From positions 442,001 through 506,000 of the forward strand of contig CM035323.1 in the NCBI GenBank assembly GCA_000497125.2: 64,000 nt of DNA, written 5' to 3'. This document shows positions 10,530 through 21,400 of this stretch, piece after piece (positions within the stretch are counted from its first letter, which is position 1; every line of letters begins with the position of its first letter). The position numbers were made by a program, and so were the translations under genes. The DNA is from Spironucleus salmonicida. Lineage: Eukaryota > Fornicata > Diplomonadida > Hexamitidae. Below the pieces are notes generated by a model. It did no database searches. It was given only the letters and a program-made list of their open reading frames with translations, and was not told where the DNA came from.

Positions 10530-10958
10530 TCAGAACTTCACTTCCTCCAGGATCTGGTCGTCCTCGTCGATGAACTGGGCGGTCTTGATGACGATCCTGA
10601 ACACCACCCTGTCGGCGCGGAACTCGTCCTCGTCGAACATCTCGAAGACCTCCTCCCTCCAGCAGAGGTCGTAGAGGGCCTCGTGCGCCTTGCTGTCCAG
10701 CAGCTCCAGCTCGTACTGGAAGGTGGAGCGCCGGTTGGTGTAGATGTTGCCCACCGTGATGCGCTTGTGCACGGCGCTCGCGATCTCCGCGTAGTGGCGG
10801 GACTTGGTGGAGAAGTTGAAGTACAGGGTGCTGGCGTCGTCGTTGAAGATGACGATCGGGGTCAGCTCCGGGGTGCCGGCCTTTGCGGTGTAGGAGATGA
10901 GCGCGTTCCTGCTGTTGTAGAAGTTGAACTCCAGGATCATGGCCTGCTTCATGCTCAT
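10530..10958 (-). CDS. Unknown acidic protein, 142 aa
   Basis: The minus frame from the ATG at 10958 (context CCCCTCCACAAATG) to TGA 10530-10532 encodes MSMKQAMILEFNFYNSRNAL and an acidic C-terminus (DEDDQILEEVKF). It alternates beta-like and helical stretches and has no signal or TM. It is tail-to-tail with the 150-aa gene at a 3-bp gap. The frame is open far upstream, but that extension looks like GC-rich noise. Family unknown. Confidence 0.7.
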   Translation of the reverse strand: MSMKQAMILEFNFYNSRNALISYTAKAGTPELTPIVIFNDDASTLYFNFSTKSRHYAEIASAVHKRITVGNIYTNRRSTFQYELELLDSKAHEALYDLCWREEVFEMFDEDEFRADRVVFRIVIKTAQFIDEDDQILEEVKF

Positions 10959-11209
10959 TTGTGGAGGGGCGCCTCGATTTGCAGCAGCGGCCGCATAGGC
11001 TACTATTAAGGGGAGTATACTCCAGCTAGAAAGTATACAATTTTGTTTTTGCTAGATAGGCATCTTATTGTATTCGGCTTCATAACCGCGACGAGGCTAG
11101 CGGCTTCGAGCCGGACGGTATGGTGCTGGATGCGAGGCCGGCGGGACTGCGGAAACCGACAGCGGCAGTTTAGCGTCAAAGATGGCCCAATGCGGGCTGC
11201 TCGCTTGAC
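10959..11209. other. GC-rich intergenic segment with a short palindrome
   Basis: No supported gene. It contains GGAGTATACTCC near 11,013, a perfect 12-bp palindrome upstream of the 142-aa gene, with a second GTATAC nearby. This is a possible promoter element but could be chance. Confidence 0.3.
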
Positions 11210-11860
11210 TCATCTTGAATGTGCGCTGCGAAGCAGTACTAAAATACTGCCGAACTCCAGCCAGAACCACCGTACCGCGCAGAGAGGAGATCTAAGTGGA
11301 TGCGCCTTCCAGATCACTGCAGATAGGGAAGCAGCTAGAGCGAATTCTAGGTTCGGAGTGGGCCTGCTGCTAAACGTGTTGCAGCGCAAGAGATTAGTCT
11401 GCGCTAGCGAACTGGCAAAAAGGGGAAGTTTGGCCTGCTAGCCTTCTTTCCGTAGTTTGACCTTAATTTGATGTACTGTGTGAGTTTTACCACTTAATGA
11501 TCCAAATAGGATTGCGCTGGAAAAAAAACAATATCTAACATGAATCCGCTGTAAATAAAAGTTAACAAAATCAAATTATGAAATAATTTACGCTTTGTTA
11601 TTACTTAAAGACAACTCAATTATAATATAATATAAATAATATAAACTTTATTCTAGTTTTACAAAAAATTTATCCTGATCGAAACTACTAAAAATTGAGG
11701 TTTACAATTTATTTAAGTTAAGAGCAAATGAATTCTCTGGATGCATAATGGATATGCAAAGTAAGATGCTTAAATTCTTGATTGATGATTGTTTATAGAC
11801 CAATTTTTACTTTATGAGTAAATGTTAAAGACAGAATAGAATGAACAATAATGATTACAT
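11210..11860 (-). CDS. Doubtful secreted/membrane protein, 216 aa
   Basis: A minus frame from ATG-TAA at 11860 to TGA 11210-11212 has a hydrophobic start (MQSLLFILFCLQHLLI), an AT-rich first half and a GC-rich second half. That pattern matches several confident genes in the window. But at least one other frame on each strand is also open here, and the C-terminal sequence (rich in L, R, S, W) looks unconvincing. The GC-rich part (about 11,000-11,450) could instead be a fragment of a lost gene. Confidence 0.3.
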
Positions 11861-11888
11861 TTTATAATTGAAATTTTAAAATAAACTC

Positions 11889-12545
11889 TCATCTCTCAGC
11901 TTCGTCATCTGCGCAGTCAAAGCTGACCTTTGTCTCGCTAATCTCAGTCTCACGCTCCCTGCGCTGCCGCTCGCGCCGGAGGTCCATCTTGCGCAGCGCA
12001 CTCTTCTGCTGCTGCTTGAGCTAAGCCATCTTGGCCTCAAGCGTGCCGGCGGCGATGTCGATGCAGATGTTGCGGGCGGGCTTGAGGACGGACTTGCTGA
12101 GCAGGTCCTTCTCCATCGCGAGGCTGGCGGTGGGGCCCACGCGGACGTCGGGCCGGAAGCGGGCGAAGTTGGTGACGATGAAGCGCACGAAGAAGGGGCC
12201 GTCGAGGGAGAAGAACTCGCGCGTCATGTCCCCAAAGGCGCGCAGGTCCTTGATGCGCTCCAGCTTGCTCTCGGGCTCGGCGAAGAGGTAGCGCTGCGTG
12301 AAGAGGTCCAGGTGGAAGGCGTCTTCCGGCTGCCGAGTCGGGGCGCGCACCTGCTCCTGGGACGCGTTGGGGAGCGCTCTCCGGGGCTGCAGCGCGGGCA
12401 GCGCCTGGAGCGAGAAGGACTGCGCGGTCTGGATCATGCGCTGCTGCTGCATCACGCGGTGGGGCGAGCGGAAGCGCTGCGGGCTCAGGGCTGGCAGCGC
12501 GGGGGCCTGCAGCTCGACGGAGCGCGCGAGGGGCGAGGACTTCAT
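11889..12545 (-). CDS. Unknown protein, 218 aa (intact copy)
   Basis: The minus frame starts at ATG 12545 and reads one TAG as Gln to TGA 11889-11891. The N-terminal ~75 residues are Pro/Gln/Arg-rich and probably disordered. A compact domain follows (DAFHLDLFTQRYLFAEPES ... FFVRFIVTNFARF), then a basic/acidic helix (MDLRRERQRRERETEISETK). The first 174 codons are duplicated at 25,662-26,186, but only this copy has a clean C-terminus. It is divergent from a Cys-rich gene fragment with 101 bp between starts. Family unknown. Confidence 0.75.
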
Positions 12546-12646
12546 TCTGCGCTCCGAGACTTATCGCGATTCGGATATTGGGGCAGTCCCGAATACCTCA
12601 CTGTAGACGTTGCGAGCATCGCTCCCATTGCTCGTGCCGCTCCAGA
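12546..12646. promoter_or_regulatory. Shared 101-bp divergent promoter (copy 1)
   Basis: The 218-aa gene and the Cys-rich gene start divergently with only 101 bp between their ATGs, so both promoters must lie here. The sequence is identical in the second copy at 26,187-26,287. It is not AT-rich, unlike other intergenic DNA in the window. Confidence 0.6.
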
Positions 12647-12762
12647 ATGACCACCGCGCCGGACTGCCTCCAGGTTCCCGGCTGCGGATACTGCGAGCCC
12701 GGCAACGCCCTCGCCTGCCAGGGCTGCCTCGCGCCCTTCGTCTTCCTTGACGGCGTATGCTA
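12647..12762 (+). pseudogene. Truncated Cys-rich membrane protein gene (N-terminal 38 codons)
   Basis: This is identical to the start of the intact gene at 26,288 apart from one silent change, then breaks off after the GVC codon at the repeat boundary. Beyond it the frame stays open only because TAR is not a stop. It has no Cys pattern or TM and runs into the opposing 720-aa gene. The function is presumably lost in this copy. Confidence 0.85.
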
Positions 12763-12969
12763 ACTAAATTTCCCCATTAATTCTATTAGGTCAAATATGC
12801 GTACTCTGAGACTAGATTTTCCCCGTCAGTGGCAGTCCACCAACATCAGCTGCTGCACCTAGTCCACTACCATCCCATATTATTATCAGAATGTATTTTG
12901 TTATCATACTCTTATTTTTCAGTTAAACTAACACCCAAAAACCTCATTTTACCATGAAAACATCACCCC

Positions 12970-15132
12970 TCACTCCAATCCACCAAACTCACGGTCGTAC
13001 TCGCGCATGCTGAACTGGTAAAAGCGAAAGCCACGCTGTGCCGGGATCTGGACCCGGGCCTGTGTGCCCCAAAAACGCCGGTAGAAGAGGCACTTCACGA
13101 GGTTAGGTTTCTAGTAAATGGCATGAATACGTTTGTTAAGCGCGCGCATCTCCACAAGGCGGTAGTCGGGGTCGTCACCGTAGTAGTTTTCAGCGATGAA
13201 ATCCCGTATTGGTCGGTAGTACTGCGCAAATAGCCTGGAGTTGTCCATTTGGTGCTGCAACACATAGTTTATTGTGATTTTGTCCCCAAAAATAGCCGAA
13301 ATAGGCCGTTTATGGCGCTCCAATTTCTACTGCTATGGTTGCACTTGACTTTCGACCTCTGCCACGCGCAGGCGTTCATGGTGGTTCATCAGGCTAATCA
13401 TCAGCTCCTATGTAATATTCTTATTGTCAGACATGCAATGTTGAATGCCTTTATCCTGTTTACGGGACATGGTTGGGCATTCTGGAAAATATGCTTTTTT
13501 CTCCCTATCGATAATAACCCAAACTCGTGAGACTATTAGCGCATTTAGTATGTTAGCGAGGTCCAAACCATCACTTTTTATGACAGGAGGCTCAATAATG
13601 GAGTGGTAAGAGTCAGGTAATTTTTGTGTAGATGATTCATGAACGGATTGGTTAAAAGCTGAGAGTTCAAAAGCTGGCTCTTGTAGAATTTTTGGTTCAA
13701 AAACGGACGGTTCATGGTTGGATTGGATGCGAATGGATTGATTAGATACGGATTGGTCATGAGTACATTATGCATGATTGAATTGCTCGATTGCTGACTG
13801 CTCTCGAATTTGTGGTTCACAAATTGATTGCTCTAGATTAGATTGCTATTGAATATATCGTGGAGAAGCAGATTGTTCATGAATATAGGATTCATGACGG
13901 GATGCTTAAAGTGCAATAGCACTTATCGATGGGCTCTATAATGATGATAGTTGTATTGTTCCAACACTGTTATTTTTACTGAGTTATCCTGATACTTGTT
14001 CTAATACTGTTTAGGATTTTACTGAAATATGATCATTTTAATTAGTATGGATTTATTTTTACTATTCTGATAGTATTTTTAAACTATCATCTTCATCTTT
14101 ATTTGAAACACTTTATTAAGATTTTTAATGAGTAGATGAATTGACTGAAGTGATAACTTGTTGGGATTTTTAAATTGATACCATACTGGTATCTTTTTAA
14201 ATAGGTTGCACACGTTATGATGATTGAGATTAACTAGTAATGCTCTTAGGTTAAGAACTGGGATATTTTTCTTATTAAATTTCAACCAGATGAGGAATAG
14301 AGGATACAACAGATGAAAACATTAAGTTATCGATAAACTAATCAGATTCTCCTATATTAATACTTTTATCTTTATTATGTGGAATTGAATGAGGGATAGA
14401 CGAAATTTCCTTTGTAATACTTTAAGGCCCCTATATAGTACTAAGCGAGTTGAAAGTAGAGCACCATTCACTGCTGTCCTTAGCACTGGCCTAAATTTCC
14501 TAAATACAACATTCCTATTTGTTAAAATCTAATTATTATTTAATATCTCTATGATGAGAAGCTATTCTAACCACGCAATTATCTTTATTCATCAACATAG
14601 CTGTGGGTTATTCACGAATATATTATAAAAAGATTTATTTATTTATTAGTTGGCCAACGAATCCTTCTACTTCCACTCTGCAGTAAACATTACAAAATTT
14701 ACTACTTTATGGTAATAGTGAAAGGTCCTACGATAATTCGTAGTAATATTTATTAAGAAGTACAGTATACATTTATGGCGCCAAATAACAATTAGCTTCT
14801 TGGAAATATTTTAAATTATTTTATAGATAAGTATGAATTATGATTGAAAAGTGCTCTTTGAAAATTCCAGTTTTTGTAAATATTTTCCTGCAATTTAATG
14901 GTGCAGCAACCTAAAATATCATCTCTAGTTAATCATTAGTAAAATATTTAGTAACATTGATCCTATTTAAATCGAGTTAGCGATAATTAGTACCGTTGAA
15001 AATAATAGGAAGGAATGTATCATAGACTACCTCCACCTATCTTGCAGCTTCAATTATTTCAATAAGTTCTATTGGTAAGTTATTTATTAAATAGACCTTA
15101 TCAGATGATCCAACAGGAGTAGTCCTTTTCAT
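12970..15132 (-). CDS. Q/S-rich repeat protein with conserved ends, 720 aa
   Basis: Reading TAR as Gln gives one frame from ATG at 15132 to TGA 12970-12972. Residues 1-220 form a mixed domain (MKRTTPVGSSDKVYLINNLP). Residues about 240-530 are Ser/Gln/Ile-rich low complexity containing an irregular 6-8-residue repeat of the type (H)EQS / NQS / EPS. The C-terminal ~180 residues are globular and GC-rich in codon use (FGDKITINYVLQHQMDNSRL; CLFYRRFWGTQARVQIPAQR). There is no TM. The C-terminal domain may be the functional core, but I cannot name it. Confidence 0.85.
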
Positions 15133-15251
15133 TTTTTATATATATGTATTATTAATATATAATAATACATATTGTCAAAAAAGTTTCAGTTTTGTTTAAT
15201 AAAGCATACAACCTAAACGCTCGACACACCGAATCTACATTCTCACCAACT

Positions 15252-16373
15252 TCACCCTCCACCCTACCTATCTAAGAGCTAAATTTCCAACCCCTCAATA
15301 CTCTGCCTGACCACCTTCAGTTCCGCCTTTAGCATAATGACCTATTTTGTCAATTTCTCGTTCTGAGTGCTCAATTTTCGAATTTAACTTTAATTTAGAG
15401 TTTATGCTTCTTCTTTATCGCACTCAAAATTTTTTTGCTGCACGCGAAGCTAGATCTGAAGCCGCATAGCTATTTCGCCGACCGCTACGAAGCTGGCGGC
15501 CGCTGCACCGTTCATTACTTTAACTTCCCGCCCTAGTTGCTAAGCATCAGAGAGCGCGAGCTTGCAGCACTACAGCTAGTCCAAAAAACTGGCTTTTACG
15601 ACTTCGTCACTTTTCCCACCGTCCGCCAGACGTCGATTTGCCGCCAGGCGGGAATTTTCGGCCGTTCCAATTTCCGCTATGGCCGCTCGCTCCCGCTCCA
15701 CCTGCCATTATTACTGCAATTCAGCCCTCTAGCGTACAGACTGCTCCACTGCGCGCTCTAGCTCATACACTTTCGCACGGAGGCCCCGGAGAGCCGTTTC
15801 GTGCCTGGCGGCTATCATAGCAGCCTGCTCAGCTGAACGCGCACGGAGGGTCTCCTCCGTAGCTAAACTAGTTTGACCACAACGTAAAATGCTTAGCTGT
15901 AGTGCGTCTACCTGCCGTTATAGTTCTACGCGTTCGCGTACGGCTGTTTGAAGCGCGACCTACAGGCGCCCGGTCTCCTCGAGCTGTACTTCGTGCTGGT
16001 GGCCCAGGGTGGTATATTGGTCCCTGTATGCCTGCTTATCGATTTCAAGCTGCTTTTGCCGTTTGGTCATCTCGAAAATCTGGCGGATGTAGTGGTCCTC
16101 TGCGGTCTTGTGCTGGAACGGCTCCAGGAACGCAATCCGGGTCCTCTACTCCTCAATTATGCCTGCCTGACCCTGTAGCGCAGCCTGTAGTCTCCGGATT
16201 GTGCTCTGCGCGTGCAAGAACGTCTTCCCCTCTAGTACGAACTGCTCCGCGTCTACGTCATACGCGAAATGCGTTTTCGGCACACCTGCAAAGGTGATAC
16301 GTTCGAAAATGACGCCCTCTGCAGTTGACTTGTTAGCGAGCTCGTAGGCGGCCTATTTCTTGCGCTAGAACAT
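15252..16373 (-). CDS. Coiled-coil protein, 373 aa
   Basis: The frame begins MFQRKKQAAYELANKSTAEG and is a near-continuous coiled coil from about residue 45 to 350 (for example QRTRIAFLEPFQHKTAED, RRLQAALQGQAGIIEEQ), ending in TGA 15252-15254. Gln codons include many TAG and TAA. A short beta-like segment, VIFERITFAGVPKTHFAYDV, precedes the coil. No motor or enzymatic motif is seen. Likely cytoskeletal or flagellar by composition only. Confidence 0.85.
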
Positions 16374-16701
16374 TCGAAAATAAATATATTGTTATATTGT
16401 ATAATAATAGTTAAATTGAATGTGGAATTAGATGTAATGAACTTGCGCCAAATTATCGATTTGTATGCTGTACGGTTTACTAGTCTGGATCCAAGAGCGT
16501 GTAAATGATCTAAATGCAGTAAGGTATACATGAAACTATATATATTTTTTCAAAACTTGCTATGCTATAGCGAACTAGTGGTTGTGGCTATCTTGTACGG
16601 TGCGCTAATAGATGCGAGTTCCTGGATCAGTTTCAATTTCATAATTGAAATATAATTCGGTTTTTAAGTCCCTCCCATCCCCTAAAATCCAAATCCCTCC
16701 G
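16374..16701. other. Intergenic region, possible small RNA unresolved
   Basis: No supported CDS in these 328 bases. 16,560-16,640 is less AT-rich than the flanks and ends in an AATTTCATAATTGAAAT hairpin. That could mark a structured RNA or a terminator, but I recognise no RNA family. Adjacent to the LRR gene stop the minus strand is rich in short G-runs. Confidence 0.35.
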
Positions 16702-18294
16702 TCACTCAACCACCTCCAGGTGCTCAATTTTGCTCTTGTCAATCGCCTGTACCTCCTCCAAAATGGCCTCGATACCCTTCTCGCCCTCCTTGAGCCTGAA
16801 ATACTCCTCCCTAAAAACCTGCCACTGCACGACCAGACAAGTGATTTTCCCAGCCTTTAGAGCCCGCTGGCTCACAGCCTTCATGATCCCGTACCAGCCA
16901 GCGTCGCTGTAGTGATTTCCGCTTATATCAAGTTTCTCGATATTCGTAATATTATTCAATAAATGACATATTTGCACCGCTCCAATTATCCCAAAACCGC
17001 ATTTTCGAGCGATCAACGTCTTGAAATCGCCATTTCCGGCGCCGGGCAGCTTTTTGAAGACGCCAGTCAGCTGCTTACCCTGAAAAGCCTTAAAAACGAG
17101 TTTCTGGCCCTCGCTAAAAACTTCTTTTGAGGCGAATCCGCAGCCGCAAAAGTTCGCTATCAGGAAGCTGATTCCGACGTCCCCGATGTCGTTTTCGCTC
17201 ACGTCGAGGACCTCCAAATACTTGTTATTTTCGGCCAGAAAAGCGCTGAAAACGACCATTCCGGAGGCCGAAAATCGGTTGTTTTGGAGCACCAAATTCG
17301 CGACGACCGAATTTTCGATCTGGCGGCCCAAACCGAACAGGAACTCGTCCGTGAGGTCGTTATTCGAGACGTTCAAATACGAAATTTGGGACGAATCGAT
17401 CGATTTGAGAAGTTGTTGCACGTTGTTATCGCCAAGTTTGTTCGACTGCAAATTGAGCGAAACGAGCGTTTTGCAGGTCAGAATTAGCTTCTAAATGACG
17501 TTTCCGGCGATGAACTGATTTTGGAGTTTGAAATTTCGCATTTTGAGCGGAAAATCGATTTGCGAGCCGAATTGACTCGAATTTTCGGCTTCTGAAGGCG
17601 GCAAACGCGGAATCGTTTGGTTGAAATTCAGGAGGCACGTGGAGGCGCTAGAGGCCGCCAGGGGCTTCTGGGGGTCCAAAATGTCGCTTCCTGGCACGTT
17701 TTTCGACAAAATTTGGGGTGTACTTGAAAGGTTTGAAGCGGAAATTTCGAGCTCTTTGAGGTCGTTTTGGGCGATTTTATCGGTCGTTTCGATGGCGCTC
17801 GGGATCTCAGCGTGTGCGAATTGCGTCAGGGAGGCCACGATTTCGACGAGGCCGAGAACGCCGAGATTTGCGTTTTTGAGACAGATTTTTGCGAATTTTG
17901 GCAGAATTTGGGAAAGCGATTTCGCGCCGTTGATATTCAGGGGCTGATTTGAAATTAAATTTGGGTTTCCGCTCCTTAATTGAGTGATAATAGCGTTTTA
18001 TGGGTAATAGTCATTTTTGGCGCAATCTTATAAATAGAGTGAAAGGAGGTCTTCTGGGTTGTAGTTTTGTTGGATATCGGAGATTAGCGGGATATCCTGG
18101 TTGACGAATACCTCTGCTGGCGACGGGGCGCTTTCTAGCGTCGAAATGAAATCATTTACTTCGGTTGGCAGATGCGCTGACAGGTGCGTTTTAACATCAG
18201 AGCGTGCAGACTATGACATATTTTGAATGTGATGGGAGCGCGCGGAGGGTGAGGACTGCTCCTCGAACTCGTGAGCTTCTTCGACTAGCTCCAT
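16702..18294 (-). CDS. Leucine-rich-repeat protein, 530 aa
   Basis: One TAR=Gln frame runs from ATG at 18294 to GAG-TGA 16702-16704. Residues 1-110 are acidic and disordered. Ribonuclease-inhibitor-type LRRs then follow in two blocks: about residues 112-155 (SLSQILPKFAKICLKNANLG) and from about 270 on (LVSLNLQSNKLGDNNVQQLL; YLEVLDVSENDIGDVGISFL; IEKLDISGNHYSDAGWYGIM). A helical cap ends the protein. There is no signal or TM, so it is probably a cytosolic scaffold. It is divergent from the giant kinase gene with 144 bp between. Confidence 0.88.
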
Positions 18295-18438
18295 TTGCTT
18301 GGAGTGGTTTGCGTTGAATATAGACAATTATATGATATACTATATAATAATGATGTTAATGTTTTTGTTTTAACTATTTAGTAATGAGCATTTTAGATAA
18401 TATTATGTAGTATATATAATTGAACTTGCTTAGCTTAA

Positions 18439-21400
18439 ATGGAGTTTGACAAGACAATAAAGCTTCTCAAGCAAAAAAGGGATGATAATAAAGACTAGCT
18501 TTCATATAACTAAATATATTCCTAGCTGTAGAAAGTAACTTGTCCTGATTAGATATTAAATTTCCTAAAAGCACTGCTTAAAATGTTTTAGCAGAATATC
18601 GAGCGCGAACAATTCTTTAATCTTAACTTCCCAGTTATTATTTTCAAGTTAGGTTTACTTAAGTATGAGGACGAAAAAATATTCTAAATTTGTGCTGTTT
18701 TGCTACGGAAAATAATGTCTGAAACCTCTGAGTCATGTAAGAAAGTGGAAGATTAAATACTTAAATATTTACATAAATCGCGTTATAACGAAACTCTATA
18801 ATTTTACATATTAATAGGAAATATTTGTACTAGTCCGACGTCGTCAGAAACAATTTTGCATTCAGCTATACCCAATTTGCTAGTTAAATTTTATCATTCA
18901 AAAATATCAACATAATGTAAAAATACTTAATTATTTGAAAGTTTAGATTTGGTTACAATGAAGAATCGGTTAGATGAGTCTGACTCCGAGAGTTAGAAGT
19001 CAGGGGCAACCATGCTATCTTCTTTAAGCTTAGATGAGGATATCGCATATAAACGAAATGATAATAACGGAGAGCCTTTGTCTGCCCGTTCCATTTTATC
19101 TGATTTTGGTAACACCTTGCTAGATGATGATTAAGACTTAAAAAAATAAGCTGATGTTGAAACATTTTCAGACAGAGATAAGGATTTTGATAACTAATCT
19201 GTACATAAAGATCGATAGGGAGAAGTCTCCTAGCTAAGCCGAGAAGATGATATGAGTAATATGGAGGATTAAATGTCTATGGGTCAATATAATCGTGAAA
19301 GTTAGGAATCTGTCCATATGACAACTGACACTATTGAAGAGCTGGCTCCAGATAATCTAGGGCATAATAAAAGCGTTTCTCAACTTAAAAAATTACCTTA
19401 AAAAGTAGTAATGAAAAAAGATAAAGTTCCAGTAGAATAATAATCCTAATAAGAGGAGCCATCTCGCAATAGTTAAGATTTTAGTGATTAAGAAGAATTT
19501 TCTAGGCAAGATTCAGGTAATTAAGATCAAGATAAGAAATACTTAGAAAATGAGATAGACAATCATTCTCAACATGAATAAGATTCAAAATATTCGGCAC
19601 ATAAATAATAGAATACAGTTTTTAATAAAAATAATGCTAATCAGGATGTTGAAGCCGATACTAGAGAATAGACACCTGTTTAAGAGGCTGTATTTCATGA
19701 CTAATTCAATAGCTCTGTTGATATGACAAAAGAACTCGATAATAGAAGAAAGCATTAGGACAAATAGCAACGAGTTGTTTTAGCTATAGCAGGTCCATTG
19801 TCATAAGCAATATACAATAAACCAAAACCAAAAATTATCCCATTACTTAACTTAAAATTATTATAAGAAGCACCATTACAACTAGATTAGACAAGATTTA
19901 TCGAGCCTGAACATTATGCAAATCCATTAGCATCGCCAACTAGATTACTGATTAGTCCGATGGCGAAATCAAAGAAAAATAATGAGGATATCGATCAAAC
20001 TTTTAAGAAATAATTAGAGTTTATTAATTAATAGAGGAAAGGTAGTATTATTTTAAATGAAATTGGCAACCTTATTGGGTAATTTACTGCGATGTCTGAC
20101 TATCCACTTATATCCAGTATAATTAAAAATACTAATTAATAGACAGTTATTTTTCCTGAATAATAAAATGCAGCGGAAATTTATATATAAAAATATTTTA
20201 CTGACCTTAATTCTAGAGAAGTTTTTGATTACGATTTTTCTTTTTCTATGTTGCATAAAATAATGAATTAATAAGACAATTTTGATGTTTTAGACATCTA
20301 GCGCCTAGGAATTTTATATATACTGCATGTTTTGATTAAGAATTCACCTTAGTTAACTGTTTAAATTCTTCCTTCTACACATGTAATGTTCACTTATGAC
20401 ATGATTTAACTTCGTTCCCAAAAATAAGGTTTTTTACCTGCATCTTTATTAGCTCTACATACAATAGTAGCTGATATTACTTAGGCAAAACTAGTCCTCT
20501 AAATGGATTTGTGGAATCAAGCGCTTACATAGATGCATACCCATGTGTCTAATGATTATGAATTTATTAACGTTTTCAACGAGAAATTAACCACTTTTGA
20601 TGATCCAGAAGCATATGAACGTAGAAACATCAATCTTCCATCACTTGTTTTTCTATTAGAACGTCTAGAGGGTACACGCCGAAAAATGGTCCTAGAATTG
20701 AGAATTCTTGCTACAAAACTACGTGACCTCTGTCTATTCCATAAAAATCTTTCTGCTGTTGAAGACCTACCACATGTAATTGGGTCGATAGTTGATCTTC
20801 TAGAGTGCTCATAAGGATCTAAGTTTATCCGTGCTGCTGCAATGGAGCTATTATTGCCTTCAATTATGAAGCTCATTGAGTTAATTTTGACTAAAAAAAT
20901 AAAATCGCGTTAATTTTACGTTTTTATATCACATAAAGTGATATAGCTAATATCTATTTTGATGAAAACATCTAATTCCGCAAGAGATTTATAGTAAGCA
21001 AACATAGACCAAGTGTTCTTAAAAATATTTGTTTTTAAGGGATTAGAAGTAGTTCCATGGCTTAGAAGATATGCTTATTTGATGCTTGTTAATTCTCGTG
21101 TAAGGCTAGAACTTTCAGGACTATTTATAAACCAAAAATAATGTGATACAACCTTTAGTATAATACGTATATCATTTGCATAATTTGTAGCTAATTTAGC
21201 AAAATTGATTTATAATTTATTCTTCCAGTTCTTTAATTAAGCCGAAGATGGAAAAGTTGTCAATTTGAATGATATAACGGTACCACAAGAGGCAAATTTA
21301 CTCGAAAATAACTTTCCTTAAGGGGATGATAGTAAATTTGACCTAAATAGCAAAATGTTGCATTTGCCTGTTCATTAGCTGTGTGAAAGCATTATTAATG

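Larger units (their letters stand above)
12003..12762. repeat. Direct repeat copy 1 (760 bp)
   Basis: Matches 25,644-26,403 with a constant offset of 13,641 and about three mismatches. It spans most of the 218-aa gene, the shared 101-bp promoter and the first 38 codons of the Cys-rich gene. The right breakpoint falls right after ...GACGGCGTATGCTA. Confidence 0.95.

Noticed and set aside
11043-11441. Plus-strand ORF of ~132 aa in the GC-rich patch
   Set aside because: No credible start and noise-like composition; opposing frames are equally open.
11000-11450. GC-rich segment considered as SRP RNA or RNase P RNA
   Set aside because: A GGAAAC-type loop occurs, but the conserved SRP helix-8 and RNase P core motifs are not met.
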